The position numbers were made by a program, and so were the translations under genes. A DNA stretch of 64,000 nt from contig JAXDDX010000114.1 in assembly GCA_034670405.1 (NCBI GenBank), positions 1,060,001 to 1,124,000 of the forward strand. The letters run 5' to 3'. This document shows, in pieces, positions 41,533 to 54,678 of this stretch. How positions within the stretch are numbered: the first letter of the stretch is position 1; every line of letters begins with the position of its first letter. This stretch comes from Hoplostethus atlanticus. Its lineage: Eukaryota; Chordata; Actinopteri; Trachichthyiformes; Trachichthyidae. The notes under the pieces were generated by a model, which was not told where the DNA came from, did no database searches, and saw only the letters and a list, made by a program, of their open reading frames with translations.

Positions 41533-44500
41533 CTGCAAAATAACAAATCAGTTTACTATCATGACCGTGTGCAACAAAACTGACCTTGTGCAAGCATAAC
41601 ATAAGGCAGGAGCAACAAAAAAACAAACATTACTGAAGTGTTTAGGCATTTAATTGAATCATGATTGTGTCTAGCTGTGTTGCTTTGCACTGGATGGTTG
41701 CCACTGATTTGGCATCTAAGTGTCCATGCTGTTGACCTTGGTGTCTGGTGGTCCAACTCACTCCTGTTATTTATAGACCACATATGCCTGCCGTTAGTTT
41801 TTATTCATTTTATTAGGTATTAACAGCCGGGGCTCTGTGTGTTCGTCGGTTCGTTCATTTGTGTGTAATTCATTTTGCAATGCCAAGTGCTTAGGGAAAT
41901 TGCGGTATGCCCGCTTGACGCCTCCAGAGCCCTAAGAGTCCAGTGTGCACTCGTGCACCAGGCGGTACGGTAAAAGAAGCTCTAGGTCGGTGTGCGGTAC
42001 ATTCACATACCAGGAAGTAGCTTGGTGATCTCCTAGCTGTGTACAATGACACTGTGCTACAACTAACAGGTGGAGTCTTTTAAAGTCAACGCAGTTTCAC
42101 TCACTCCAGTCACGCATACCCTCCCACCTCGCCTCTCCACCCAAGCACCTGGACAGCACTAGCGCACTTGTTTGCATGTGGCTTTTGACTGACTTCCAAA
42201 AGGGTTTTCTCCTTGAAATGAGATCCAAAATAGTCACCGCTGGCGTTATTTTTGTCCATAAATATTGCTGTGTGATCTGACTGTCTTCAACCCCTCAATC
42301 CCATGCAAAGCCCTTAAAATTGGCAGCTTCCCTACCTAATAAACTAGAGGAAAACCCTGAAAGAGCTCGGCAGAGCTTGATCCTAGTAGTGGGGTGAAAA
42401 CCTGATAGATATCTCAGCTGAAATCATGATTTCTGTATTAGGGGCTCCTTTTCACCCAGTAAGGGGTGGCCACTCACAGACTCACTCATTCTCAGTGAGA
42501 GGCGAGCGAGTGGGTAGGGTGGTTTTCTTGTGAAATATCCATGCTCGTGCTCGTCTCGCGCACATGCCCGCCCGCCGACTTGCTCAACCGGACCTGAATC
42601 TGACTGAATTTTTGAGGGAGTTGTGATGTTGCCGCACATAATTGACCAGTGGATGCTATCTCGTTTGACCAATGAAAAGAGAGTTTGCTGATTTCTCAGT
42701 CATGGAGGAGAAATTGATCCTAGCAGGGTGTAATTTCACCATAACTGAAAACGACAGTAGCAGCTGTGTCTAAAATTACAGATCTTATTTTTTTAAATGG
42801 ACGATATCTAGCAGAGGCCATAGCTTTTTTTTTTGTTTTTGTTTTTAATGGGATGGCGTGACACACAAGTGAACAGTAACAAGACAATAAAAAAAACATA
42901 ACATCAATTTAAATGTATTGTGCATTTTGAGATATCAGGCAGAAAAAGGAGCACTCTGGGCAGGACAAGCACCAACTGCATGCTGCTCCCTATTTCTATG
43001 GTAACCACGTGTGTAGCACTCGGTTACCGTCTGAAAAGCGCCTTAATATTGAAATATGGAGGAGTCTTTCACCTTATTGCTCAAAATGATCTAAATTATC
43101 AACCTGTGCTTTTCTAAGTCGGGCGCAGTGAAGCATCTAACGTACCGATACTGCAGATTAATAGCTGTAAAAACTTCAGTGGTGACACAATGCACTTCAG
43201 GCAAAGCTAAAAAAAAAAAGTCCAAGGGCCCATATGAATTTGTCTATTGGATATCAATAGACCACATAATTACTTCAGGACAGATTTCTCTGATTTTGTT
43301 TGACTCCTTCCTCACCTTGTAAACTCAGAGACTAATTATTGTGAGATCGAACTGAAGGCTGATGCTGTAAAGGAGATGCAACACTACTCTCTTTCTCTTT
43401 TTCTCTTCCCTCAGTCTGTGGATAATTACTACACAGTCACAGACCAATACACCGCTGCCTTGGAAGGAGCCTCCTGCATAAATCCTGTAGACATTTCAAA
43501 TGAGCCTTAAAAAGGAGATTGATCGGAAACGCTGCCTTTCATAGCGCTGAATAGAGCGCGTTTTGGCAACAGCGGCCAAAGAAGACACGCGCTACTCAGG
43601 GTTCAGATGTTGAAGATCAGCAAGATGCTCCCCGTAATTTCTCCGTAAATGAATGTCAAAATAATGACGCCAGAGAAATGCAATATTTGAAACGTCATTA
43701 ACCGGCGTACAGTATTAGCATTAATAAGAATAATAGTTCAGTAGACCTGCTGTATCATCCAAGGTCTTGAAGGAACATTCCACCCTCACATCCTCTTACT
43801 TTCTGATATATCATCAATCTGTGGTGTTTAATCCATTCCAGGAGTTATTTTGTGATTAAGTGTTGCAATTTAGCTTTTTGTTGTACCCACTTTCCCTCAA
43901 ACTGCTTCATCCATTTCTACTAAGGTTAGTGATTTCCTATATTCCTGAGCATTTCAACTGTGGGTTTTTTGTGTAGGTGGAGAGCACAAGAGCTGGAGCT
44001 ATAGGTTTTCCAGTCGAGAAAAATGAGTCATGCCTCTTACACAAAATGCAACATCTCTCCTCACTGCTTTGCACTATGGTCTCTTGAGGCTACTGTCTTG
44101 TAGAGAAATTCCTCTTCCTCGTCTATAATTTCTCCTTGGATGAACAAGTGATGAAAAATGGTGGGTCTAGAAAGAAGCCGTTGCTCTTTATTTCTGAGTG
44201 ACATTTACTGTTGATGTTTTAGATATCTGAATGTTTTCCTCTATTAAAGTCCATTTTAGCTGCACTGGAAATACCTCGTCTATGTTTAGCCAATTATCCA
44301 CAGGAATAAGAAAAATACACCACCAAACTACAACTGTTTTATAACAGTGTTACAGTATTTTAGACCGATTCTTCCTTTAACACCCCCGTTTCCAGCTCTC
44401 TGCTAGCTATTGACTTCTTCTGCCTCTCTTAATAATGTGTCTATTTTTATCACATCAGAGTAGGATCTCTACTGAATCTGACACAGTAAAGGAAATTATT

Positions 44501-45809
44501 ATTTTCCTATACTCCTGAGACATAAAAATGCACATTCTGTAGCAACCCACATGCATATGTAGAGAGATCATCAGAGAGATCAGCCCGTGGAGTAGTTTTG
44601 TGTTCGGCACCATGTTGCTGGAGGGCACTTCATCAGGGCTGGGCATCATCTGCTGGGCATCATCTGCTTTGATTTTCTAAACCCTGACTTAAGATACAGG
44701 GATGCAACATATTAAATGATCATCAGCTGTCAACATGATCATCATCTGATAATAGCAATCATCGTCTCCCTGCAGTCACCGCTCAGCCTGTAAATATCTC
44801 CTCCCCTCCCGACAGCAGCTAACATCAGAGATACTTATTGCCGTCAGTCCTGCAGAGGAAAATACTCTGACTATAATAATAATTCATACAGGGGGGGACT
44901 CAGGACTCCATAGAGTATATCTGAAATGTATTTTCTATTCAAGTGTCATGCACTCTGCATGCCCAGCCCACGTGGGCTTACGAGACGCATTACATTCATA
45001 GCAGCTGGACTCCTAAACAGACTATACTATTACACTCTCAAAGTGCACATTTTTCCAAGGCTTTCAAAAATAGAGCGTGTAACGTAGACTACACCTTTCA
45101 TAATCATACACCTTTCACATTCATAATCATCTAACAAAAGAAATGAACAAAAAGTGAGTCATTTTACTATAAAGCTATTTCTCATTTCACAAAGGAAGTG
45201 AAATGAATTTAATTTTCCCTAAAACGCATAAGAAACTCTGTCCTCCTGAGGTGTGCCGTACAGAGTACCTGAACAGGTAATAACCCTGAAGCTTCCTTTA
45301 GGTAGGCTTCTCATTGTCTGACTTGGATTCTGAAATGTAACTAGTCCCTTGTCATTTATTTTTTCAAGCTCAGCTCTGTCAAGTCAAGCTATATGTGAAT
45401 CCAACTCCTATAGGTGTATTTTTCAAATCTACAATTGCATGTATGTACAATATATGCAGTGCTCTAAGGAAATCTAGATGGGGGTCAATGGTCAAAGACT
45501 CCCACTTACTGGTTTCTTGATCTGACTAGACTAGTAATATTAGGGCCATAAGTGATTTAAGCATTATATCCCCCAAGCTCTGCATTTTCTAGAGGTCCAA
45601 AAATACTGGATGGTATGATACTGGAGGTATTCCAAGATCAAGCATGGTTGTTATAATAGCTGTCAGGCTCCTAAATGTTGGGCGGAAGAATTCATAATGC
45701 AAACAAATACAATACTATAAGCAAACTGTCGTAATGAAAAACATTATATACGGATGTGATGTTTTTGAAATCAGTAAAATACCAAGTACATGTGACAACT
45801 GAAAGGTGA
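41533..45809. other. Gene-free stretch, nothing firm
   Basis: Upstream intron or flank if the 41.4-kb exon is real. It has T and A runs near 42826-42845 and 43210-43219 and a small direct duplication of CTGGGCATCATCTG near 44639-44668. No exon or bounded transposon was recognised. Confidence 0.4.
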
Positions 45810-47167
45810 AATAATAAACTTAGTATCTTATCTAAACTATCCTCCTTCAATTTCTCTACTGCCGCCATCAATTGGATGACTTCATATCTATCCAACAGGA
45901 AGCAAGCTGTTCGTATAGGAGATACTCTATCAGCGGCCCTCACAGTGGATACTGGTGTTCCCCAAGGATCCATACTGGGCCCGCTCCTTTTCAGCTTATA
46001 TATAAATGACCTCCCATCCGCATGTCCATCTGTCAGTCTCCAAATGTACGCTGATGATACCGTTCTCTACACTCATGCAAAAAATCGACAACAGGCTGCA
46101 TACAAACTATCTGAAGCAATGGCCAATGTATCAAACTGGCTGAATCAGTCATGCTTGCACCTGAATGTCAATAAGACCGTTTGCATGTTTTTCTCCAAAA
46201 CAACTAGAGGTCCATCAGCCGGATGTGTTGTTTAACGGTGAAAAACTTAAGGTGGTATCAGAATTCAAATACCTCGGCATCATTTTGGATTCAAATTTAA
46301 CATTCAAAAAACACATAAAGAAGGTTATTCATACCGTGAAGTTTGGTCTTGCCAATTTCAGATTCATTCGTCCCTACCTGTCAACTGAAGCAGCCCTGCT
46401 ATATATGCACGCAATGATTTTCTCCCATCTGTCATACTGTATCACAAGCTGGTCGCAAGCAGGATCAACCACCTTACATCAACTCGAGTCCCTCTATAAA
46501 CAAGCACTAAAGATCATGGACAAGAAGCCTCACAGATATCACCATTGTCACATCATTCAAAAGTATAATCTACTCACCCTGGACAGTCTTAGACTGTATA
46601 ATGATGCCTGCCTTGTTTTTAAAATTCTTCACGGTCTTGCCCCCCCACCAATGAGTCAGTTTGTGGCCAGAAAGGACAATGACAGACCCACAAGGTCCAC
46701 ATCCAGAGGGGACTGTGTTGTTCCGTTTAGAAGGAGTACTTTTGGACGTTCAGCCTTCTCTGTCCGAGCCACGCAGTACTGGAACACTCTTCCCACAAAT
46801 GTAAGGACCTGCACTACCCTTGGACTGTTCAAAAAAACTCTGAAAAACTGGCTCAAAGAACACCAGAGCTGTACCCATCACTAAATCTCCAGCTCTTGTG
46901 TGTACCACCTCCATCTATTCAAGTGTGGACATTGCATTTACTGATTCTTTTTAATGCTGCAGTACTGTTAATGTTTCCTAACAAAATGTACTGTTTTTAT
47001 TTTATTTATTTTTTTTAACTTTATTGTAATTGTTATGTTGTTGACCTACCTGGGGACTACAGATGTAAATTAGCCTCGTGGCTAACTCTGACACATTTAC
47101 ATTGAAGTGTGAACTAAAATGTTGATTGATGTGTACTGTCCCTGCCAAATAAATCTTAAATAAAATA
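45810..47167 (+). mobile_element. 5'-truncated LINE with reverse-transcriptase core
   Basis: This is the 3' part of a non-LTR retrotransposon. The recognisable frame starts near 45813, inside the RT domain, preceded by a stop, so the copy is 5' truncated. After the second frame ends at 46884 there is a 3' untranslated region with CTACCTGGGGACTACAGATG and CTGTCCCTGCCAAATAAA, ending in an AAATAAAATAAAG tail. This 3' end differs from the TTGAC tails elsewhere in the window, so a different family is involved. It belongs to the Jockey/CR1/L2-like group by its motifs; I cannot fix the clade. Confidence 0.85.
45876..46884 (+). pseudogene. Broken reverse-transcriptase reading frame of the LINE
   Basis: The first frame (to 46235) contains SYLSNRKQAVRIG, then GVPQGSILGPLLFSLYINDL, then the catalytic YADD box at 46047-46058 and LHLNVNKTVCMFFSK. 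It ends in a stop at 46233-46235. From about 46205-46220 the match continues in the next frame with FNGEKLKVVSEFKYLGIILD, KKHIKKV, the SYCITSW region and a C-terminal SVRATQYWNTLPTNVRT ending at 46884. One frameshift near 46200-46220 therefore separates the palm from the thumb and C-terminal region. Upstream RT motifs and the endonuclease are absent. It cannot make active enzyme. Confidence 0.85.
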
Positions 47168-49108
47168 AAGTATGCAGCTAGTGAGCAATACGCACATTTT
47201 TTTAAAAAAAAAAAGCAACATTCAAAAAGTAAACTGCTTCTCATCCAAACCCATGATAGGCTCAACTATACTGGAATGTACATTTGCACGTAAATGGAAT
47301 TTATTCTGATTTTGTGATGATTTTTGACAGTTGACATCAAATAATCACACAAAAAAACAGCAGGTAAATGCAGTAGAATTTTGTCATTACTTTGGGAAAA
47401 TTGAAAATTACTGGAGATCATTGGGCCATACCAGTATGAAAAGGCTCTGTGAGTTCCTTTTTTACTTTCAACCAAAGAAAACTTGGTATACACCATAGTG
47501 ATATTCACTGACTCTACAAACAACAAAATTACCTAGAGAATGACCCTTTAAAGCCCTGGGAAAGTGGATTTGAATTCCCTTTATTTTCTCCTGATTAGAG
47601 TTGAGTATCACTTTACCTATTGTCCAAGGTTTGTAAGACCATTTACCGGATACAAACAGTGTTTTTGGAAAGGTGGCTGAAGTGTTCTTAGCTCAAAATC
47701 ATGCTGGGGAGGGTGTGGATTTACAGTTTTATTGAGAATCCCTTATGTGGGCAAATTAAACTTTGATGTCACATACAGACCATCTGTTATAGATACTCTT
47801 GCTAGTGAAAAACCCAAACAAAAGAAAACTTCTAGTAGTGATGTGTTGTTGCTGAAGCAATGCCTCATGGAGAGGTGGAATAAGGCTAATACAGCATGAG
47901 ACCAAACCCAACAAACCAGAGGACGATGAGTTAGAGGCAGTTACTTAGGCAAATAATACATGGACATACAAGGAGTGCTATAGTGTGGGATATTGGCACT
48001 GCTGTGCTGATCTATGACAATGTCACAGAACAGCACAACTTAATTGCTATTGCATACAAGTTTAATCAACAATTTTATCGTAAATTGTTTGAGAGGAAAG
48101 ATACAACAACTCTGACTCAAAGTTTTTCTTCCACCAACAAAAGTAGTCGTCGAGACCCTGATGTCGTTGCTGTGCAACATCCACAGTATGCAGACAGCCT
48201 GAATCACATAAAGGAGCCTTCTGGCTATCATGTAAATACAGTGGCTGTGGGAGTTGTGGTCTGAGGAAATGTTATTTTCACTGCTGTGAAGTGGCAGTGT
48301 GCTCGCCAGGAGGTTTATCCAGTTATCTTGGCACCACTGGCTGCAGTTTTAAATGCTGACTGCATCGAGAGGGTGATGCCATAAAAACGCCAATCATCAA
48401 TCCAGTTTGGTCTTGAAAGCGGTCCGACCAAAGGCTTTAACAGCATGGAGCTACAAATACAGCCGATGTATTAGTAGAATATAAAAGAGCTTCAGCCATG
48501 AGATCTGAGGGTAGGCACTCCTTAATGTCTCAGCCAGCCACAATGCTGTTAATATGTGATGAAGGAGGGAATCTGTATTGGCTTTTCAGACTCTATTACG
48601 TATGTTTGTCTCGGAGTAACCCTGCCCAGTGAAAACCTGAGATGAGGTTAAGGGGAAAAAACATCCAATTTTATGGCAAGGCTTTTGCGAGCTTTAATAA
48701 ATCCCCAAAGGTAACGAGACAACGCCATTTTAGAGAAATCACCAATTTCAGTTTCCTGTTGCTTCAAGTTATTTAAGGATTTTGGGTTCCCCTTTTAGTC
48801 TGTGCCAACGAGGATCCGAGCTCAAATGTCATTAAAACATTATCCATTTAAAATCTATTTTTATGCTGGCAACCCCTCAAACCACACATAAGTATAAGGC
48901 TCTTGGTGCACACGTCATGTACCATCTAACACTAAAGGAAAGAGTTTAACTCAGCCCAGCGAACAATCTAATTCTGCCCTGCCCACACACTGAAACCCTT
49001 CAAATGCTTAGTGGATTGATCAATGAGGCTTGACTCAACCTGTCACTTAAACATGGATACACACGAACATACATCTCTCTCAGTCTCCGTCTCTCTGTTT
49101 GACTATCA
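47168..49108. other. Gene-free stretch, nothing firm
   Basis: AT-rich flank of the LINE followed by unique sequence. The 93-codon frame at 47983-48264 has no recognisable motif. The sequence from about 48440 to 48700 is unique and could be conserved, but no motif proves it. Confidence 0.4.
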
Positions 49109-49118
49109 GCGCGCACGT

Positions 49119-49172
<54 letters not shown>
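49109..49172. repeat. GC/CA alternating purine-pyrimidine tract
   Basis: GCGCGCACGTGCGC passes without a break into (CA)n to 49172, giving 64 bases of strict purine-pyrimidine alternation. The GC-containing end makes it a strong candidate for Z-DNA. Confidence 0.92.
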
Positions 49173-49176
<4 letters not shown>

Positions 49177-52100
49177 TTTTTGAGATGAAAAGTGGATAGT
49201 CCCGAAAGATTGCAAAATCCTTAAAAATACAGAGGCACTAAAGCGTGAGGGGGAGAGAGGAAGAACAGCTCGAGATGAAGGAGAGGAAAATAAACACTTT
49301 TGAGAGGGCGGTAGTCTACATGATGTATGTGGTGCTTGTGGGCTTTGTTTCACGATAGTGCAACGATCCAGAAATGAAGTCAATTACCCATGAAAAGGGG
49401 GAGGCAGGAGAGGCGTACAGGTAGTGGAACTGTCGCTTCGCTGCAATAGGTGGGGTTTTGAAATGTTTACACTTGGGCTAAATACCGATTTCTAATATGC
49501 TGGTCATAGTTGCTCTCCCTTCACTTCTGAGCGGTGCTGAGGTGAGAATATCGAGCTCAACACAAGCTAATTAAAAGGCAAATGAGAAAGCCACCCGTTT
49601 TACCCTGTTGGATTCTCATACTCTCTGGCCTCCTGCAACACAATTGTCTTCTTCTTTTTTCCCCCATTAATTAAAGATTTACCTTGGGATACATACATTG
49701 CTGCCTTAATAAATTGATTACCTGTCCGGCCTGGTGACGTGTCATTAAATGCTCGTCAAAGCCTGAAGGCACTGTGTCAGGCGGCCGAGTCCTGGAATTG
49801 GCTGCTCTGCTCACCCCCACAAAGGAGCACATCGATTTCCATCAGGGTAGCCCTGACGTCCGCTAAGCGCTCTGACTTTCATTAAGAGCTTCCCAGAATT
49901 CCACACACGTTGCCCCCCTAACCCAACCTATAAAACACACACACACACACACCTGATTCCAACCTCTCAGTGAAGACCTCTACTCAGAAAGCCGAGGCTC
50001 TAACCTTAACTGAAACCCTCTTTAACCGTCAGTATTGTGAACTGGGTAAATGTGCACCCCACATGTGATTGATGTTTACTACATGATAAGTCTCCTCCCA
50101 AATGATCCAAGGTTAAATGGGGTTAAATGGAAGGAGGCTCTCTGAAAGAGAGAAGTGTTTATTTTGATATCCTCCCTACCATGGTTGTTGATAGCTTTAA
50201 GTGGGGGGCTTATGCTGATTCTAAGCGGATCACTGCATTTGTCAAACAATGCTGGTACATGAGAGATTTTTTGCACAGACCTTGTCTTGTAAACAACTGG
50301 GGATTTTGGTTTTATTCAAGGATGTAGCTTATTAATCGAGAGTGCTCCTAGGAAAGTCTAATTTAAGGCCTCCAATGCTAATGCGACCTCTTCACTGTAG
50401 AAAGAGGCTCTCTCAGCAAACTGCCCTTTTTTCCCCCCTCTCGGACAGCTGCCATTGCATTTTAAAGGCAGGACAACTGCAGGGATTTCATCCTGCAGAG
50501 AGAAATTCAATAGCTGCAAAAATCTGTGAGGCTAGCATTCTTTAAAAAAGGTTTTGAAATACAATTAAATTGAGCTCAACAGAACGGTACTCAGTACAAC
50601 ATTGCAAATCTTAACCCCTTTGGAATGGAGGTCATTTGAACCAGTGATAAGTTTATGTCAGTGAGCCCTCCACTGACATCAAATATCCTTGTTGATTCTC
50701 TCAAAGAAATGGATCTTCTGAAGCCATTTACCAAGTGTTGCGCGGGGGACAAGCACTTGAAGCTCCACACTTAGCAGGCAGCAGCGTAACTGCAAATTAG
50801 CACCGCAAATAATGCACAGAAGTGTTTAGGCTCGTTCAGGCCTACGGCGTGGTATCTCAAGCTGCAGAGAATGCCCCAAATTCTCCAGCCTGATCTCATT
50901 TAATATGGTGGGTAAAGAAATTTCGTATCCACGGGGTGTCTGATCTAATGATGATTTGATTTAACAATTAATTCTGCGAGATGCCTTTCATGCATGTGTG
51001 TGTTGTGTTAGGCCCGCTGTGAGCCTCTGCATTTCATATTGTAGTAGAGTCTCATTTTTCATTGAGGCTATAGCACCACTATAGAAGCGGGATAGCTCGT
51101 GATGCTCTGCAGTCAATCCCCTCTTGTGATACTAGAGCAAATTTGATGTCTCATGAGAAGTTGTGGCAGTAGGCACCGCCTGCCACAAAGCCTACTGCTA
51201 CACTCTTGACCTCACTGTGATCGTGCTCTCCCCCCTCCAAGTTACTGCTGTTTGCTGAGAGCAGAGTCAATTTCCTCTCCATTCTCGACCCCGCAGCCCA
51301 AACAGCCATTGCCTTTTTCAGTGGCCCTGGTTCCAGAAGTAAACTTCATCTTCTCCATAAAGATTTCACAAAATCCTGATCTAAAGAGTTAAAAGTTTTG
51401 AACCGAATCGACCGGCTACAGTTCACATCATCGAGCAGCAAAAACCACATGCTAGCCAACTAACGTTACTTCTGGCTGTGAAACACACGCAACCTCTCCA
51501 ATTGGTGGGAGCTCGCTAAAGCTGTATTTCATAAGGAACTCAGGAATAAAACACAGTTGAAATCCGATTGACTGATGGCTTTTACAGGAACATTTATAGT
51601 CGTTTCACATTCTGCTAACACATAGTAAGTTATGGCTAATAATCAAATTCCATTGGGGAAAAATGAATCGGATGTTTTTTCTTCCGGAACCCGACATTTC
51701 AGCCACAAACATTAAACACTGTTGGTTGTATCATCAAAGCATCTACCAAGCAATATCTGAATTCTCTCATTCATCGAATGAAGCATTGATTGCTGCTCCA
51801 TTATCGCCCAGGAGTGAGCTAACATGTTGGTGTATATGAGTTTAATGAACCGGTCAGTTTGATGTTTCATGCACATATGAATCATTTATCAAAGTGCAAG
51901 TTTCAAAGCCCAGGTTGTAAAAGGGGGCTCAATGAGCCAGTACCTTGTCTAGGGCGTAAGAAGTCCTTATGCAGTGAAAATGAAATGAGCAATATACAAT
52001 TCAAATTACATGGATACACACACATACATTTTGTTGTAAAAAAACCTCATTATATCTAGCCTTTAGTACAAAGAAAGAAGAGTTCAGCAAAACATGAACA

Positions 52101-54471
52101 TGAATCCGTAGTCTCAAGTTTCAGACATTCTGTTGTTAGCAAACCGAATTCTGGCTTTGACTGATACGATAACGGCACATGACACCTCGTTGCGTATTAT
52201 GTAAGCTGTTGTTAGCTGTTAGCTAGCCTAGCAGCATAGCTTAATAAGATAGCACGTTGGAGCAGCGCCCAGCTCGACCAACATTAGCATCAATAACAGG
52301 TAGTTTACTACCTACCTTCCTCCTGTTGATATAGTTCAGATTCCAATAAAATCACATGAAAATGGCTAATGACCATTCTAAAATCAATGACAAATCAATT
52401 ATTGTGTCATTCTATCACTTCTCGCTCCAACACGTAACACGGAACTCAACCGTTAGCTAATCAAAGCTCTCCCGTGTCACCTGTGTGTGTAGGACTTCCA
52501 CCTGGTCAAGACAATGTCAGAAGATGTTTTTATTAGAAACTGCATTAAATAGCGTTAAAATAATAATACAAAAAAATAAAAATAAAAATGAATAAAAAAA
52601 AGAATAATACAAAAATAATACAATTGAATTGTGAATTGATCTGTTTTGAAGTGTGTGTTGAGATGGCAGAGCTGTACATTTAGAAACACAGTCAGCTGTT
52701 CACAGCCACTGTGGCTGTCAGAGAGTGTGTTACAAACACATTGGATTGACTACCACTGATAAAGACTGATGATTACCTTCACCAACTCAGTTATGAGTCC
52801 CACTCGACCCACTGCCTAATGTTCATATCCGGTTGAGGCTGGAGCGCCAACCTGATTGACAGCTGACAGGGATGTTATTGCAATTTTTTCTTACCTGGTC
52901 CATACAGAACCAGCACACCAAAGTGTGAAAAGCATATCAATATAACACTGTCACCAGAAATCACCAGTGTCAGTGGCATTTCTTCCAATCACCAATGATT
53001 ACACATCAGCAATGTTTTCTTCATGCATTGATGTGTACTACAAATCATTATCTAGTTAGCTCTGTGAGACTCAGATCAGTGTTTAGGGAAAGAAAACAAA
53101 TGATATGCTGTAACCTATTTAGTAAACTGATGTATAGTTGTGTCTGGTTTTGCCTTCATGAAATGAGCTAAAAAAATGGAAAGTTTGAAATGAGTAACAT
53201 GAATTCAGTCTGGCTGTCAAGTGTAAGGTAAAGTAAATGACCGTAATGGATTCAATTAGGCGGGTGAGAAAACGCACAGTCAACTTTTATTCTCCCTCGG
53301 GTCATGAAAGCACAAAGTGTCATTTCAAATAATCACCCGAGACAGGGGAAAGGGAGGAAGCCTGGCCAATCAAGGAATTTATCAAAAGAGCTTTCTCGCT
53401 GTAACAAAAGGCGGCACGAGCGGCAGCCAAGATTTACGACACGACAGCATCAGAGGGATCCGTGCGTCGTTTCATGATTCAAATGATTCGACACCCTGCT
53501 TCCACGATGCTCACCAGTCAGTGGCGGCGGCGGCAGTGAGAACAGTAGGAGAGATAATCATAGTAATGATGATGATGAAGGGAGCTGTGTAAAAGATGTA
53601 GGGATCCTGTGATTAGATACCTGGGGGTACCTCCCGAACATAAAAAAGATTCATTTAGCGTTTAACCACTTTACTACACTACTGGCTAAACTAAAAATGG
53701 CACAGCGTTATTCTGAGTTGCAATTATGACCGAATGATTCAAAAGGGAAAAGTCAAATGTTGAGGCTCCCCTGAAATGTGCTGAGCTGGGGTATGAGGAC
53801 GACACATTTGAAACGAAGTGTGCACGCAGACATTTTACCTCAATAAAACTTGAAAACTCTGCGGCGCTAGGAGGAGAACTGAGCGAGGCTGTTTGCTGCT
53901 GGGGGGGAAAAAAAACAAACAAACAAGCAAGCTATTTCGGTATTTGTGTTTTGAGGTGACGTGTCAAAGCTTTAAACTCCAACCCATGAAACACCTACAC
54001 ATTCCTCCTCTCTCATGTCCCCCCATTAATTTAGAAGATTGACTTTTACATTCTTGCGGAGGATTTCCGGTAATGGTTGCGATACAGGGCGGCTGTTGTT
54101 GTAGCCTGCTGGCAAACACTCTATTCTAAGACGGCTTTGACGATTCTGACACGTCTTTGCTGCGAGTCACGGATCAAGCTTGAAAGCGTTATTTAAGAGG
54201 AGATACTCAAAAAAATCCACAGCGCCCGAGTGGTCCTGCGCTGACAATCTCTCTATACCACAACAGTGTCAAGCTTCATATCAGACACTGCTAAACAATG
54301 CCTGAAAAATGAAATGTCTCTCTCCCTCTGCCCCCCTTGAAACTTTGCAACATTTTGGCTACTGTCAGATGCATTTCTGCAGACGGAGGCTGCATGGAGC
54401 TGACTAACAAACAGTACCCATCAATAAAGAGCCGGGGCTGTATGAAAGTGGACGTGATTTACCACAACGCC
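49173..54471. other. Long gene-free stretch; TAAT-rich block at 49555-49900
   Basis: It holds a short CA tract at 49935-49952, an A-rich imperfect repeat near 52560-52620 and the TAAT-rich block discussed separately. No splice-bounded exon, transposon end or RNA gene was recognised. Open frames up to 91 codons lack motifs. Confidence 0.4.
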
Positions 54472-54609
54472 CCCCCCCCCCCTGTAATCACTGGAGTTAA
54501 TGTAATGCGGGCAGGCTTTTAAAAAGTGAAACGGCACTCTATAAATCTGCCCTTTCTCTTGACCTGCCATCTTTCCTCTCTCTGTTGTTTTTGCCAATGT
54601 CTGCCTTTA

Positions 54610-54612
<3 letters not shown>

Positions 54613-54676
<64 letters not shown>
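54613..54676. repeat. (TC)n microsatellite, 64 bp
   Basis: Pure TC repeat within a wider pyrimidine-rich zone from about 54540 to 54970. The 135- and 186-codon plus-strand frames across it are Ser/Leu/Pro-rich artefacts. A short C run lies just upstream at 54472-54482. Confidence 0.95.
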
Positions 54677-54678
<2 letters not shown>

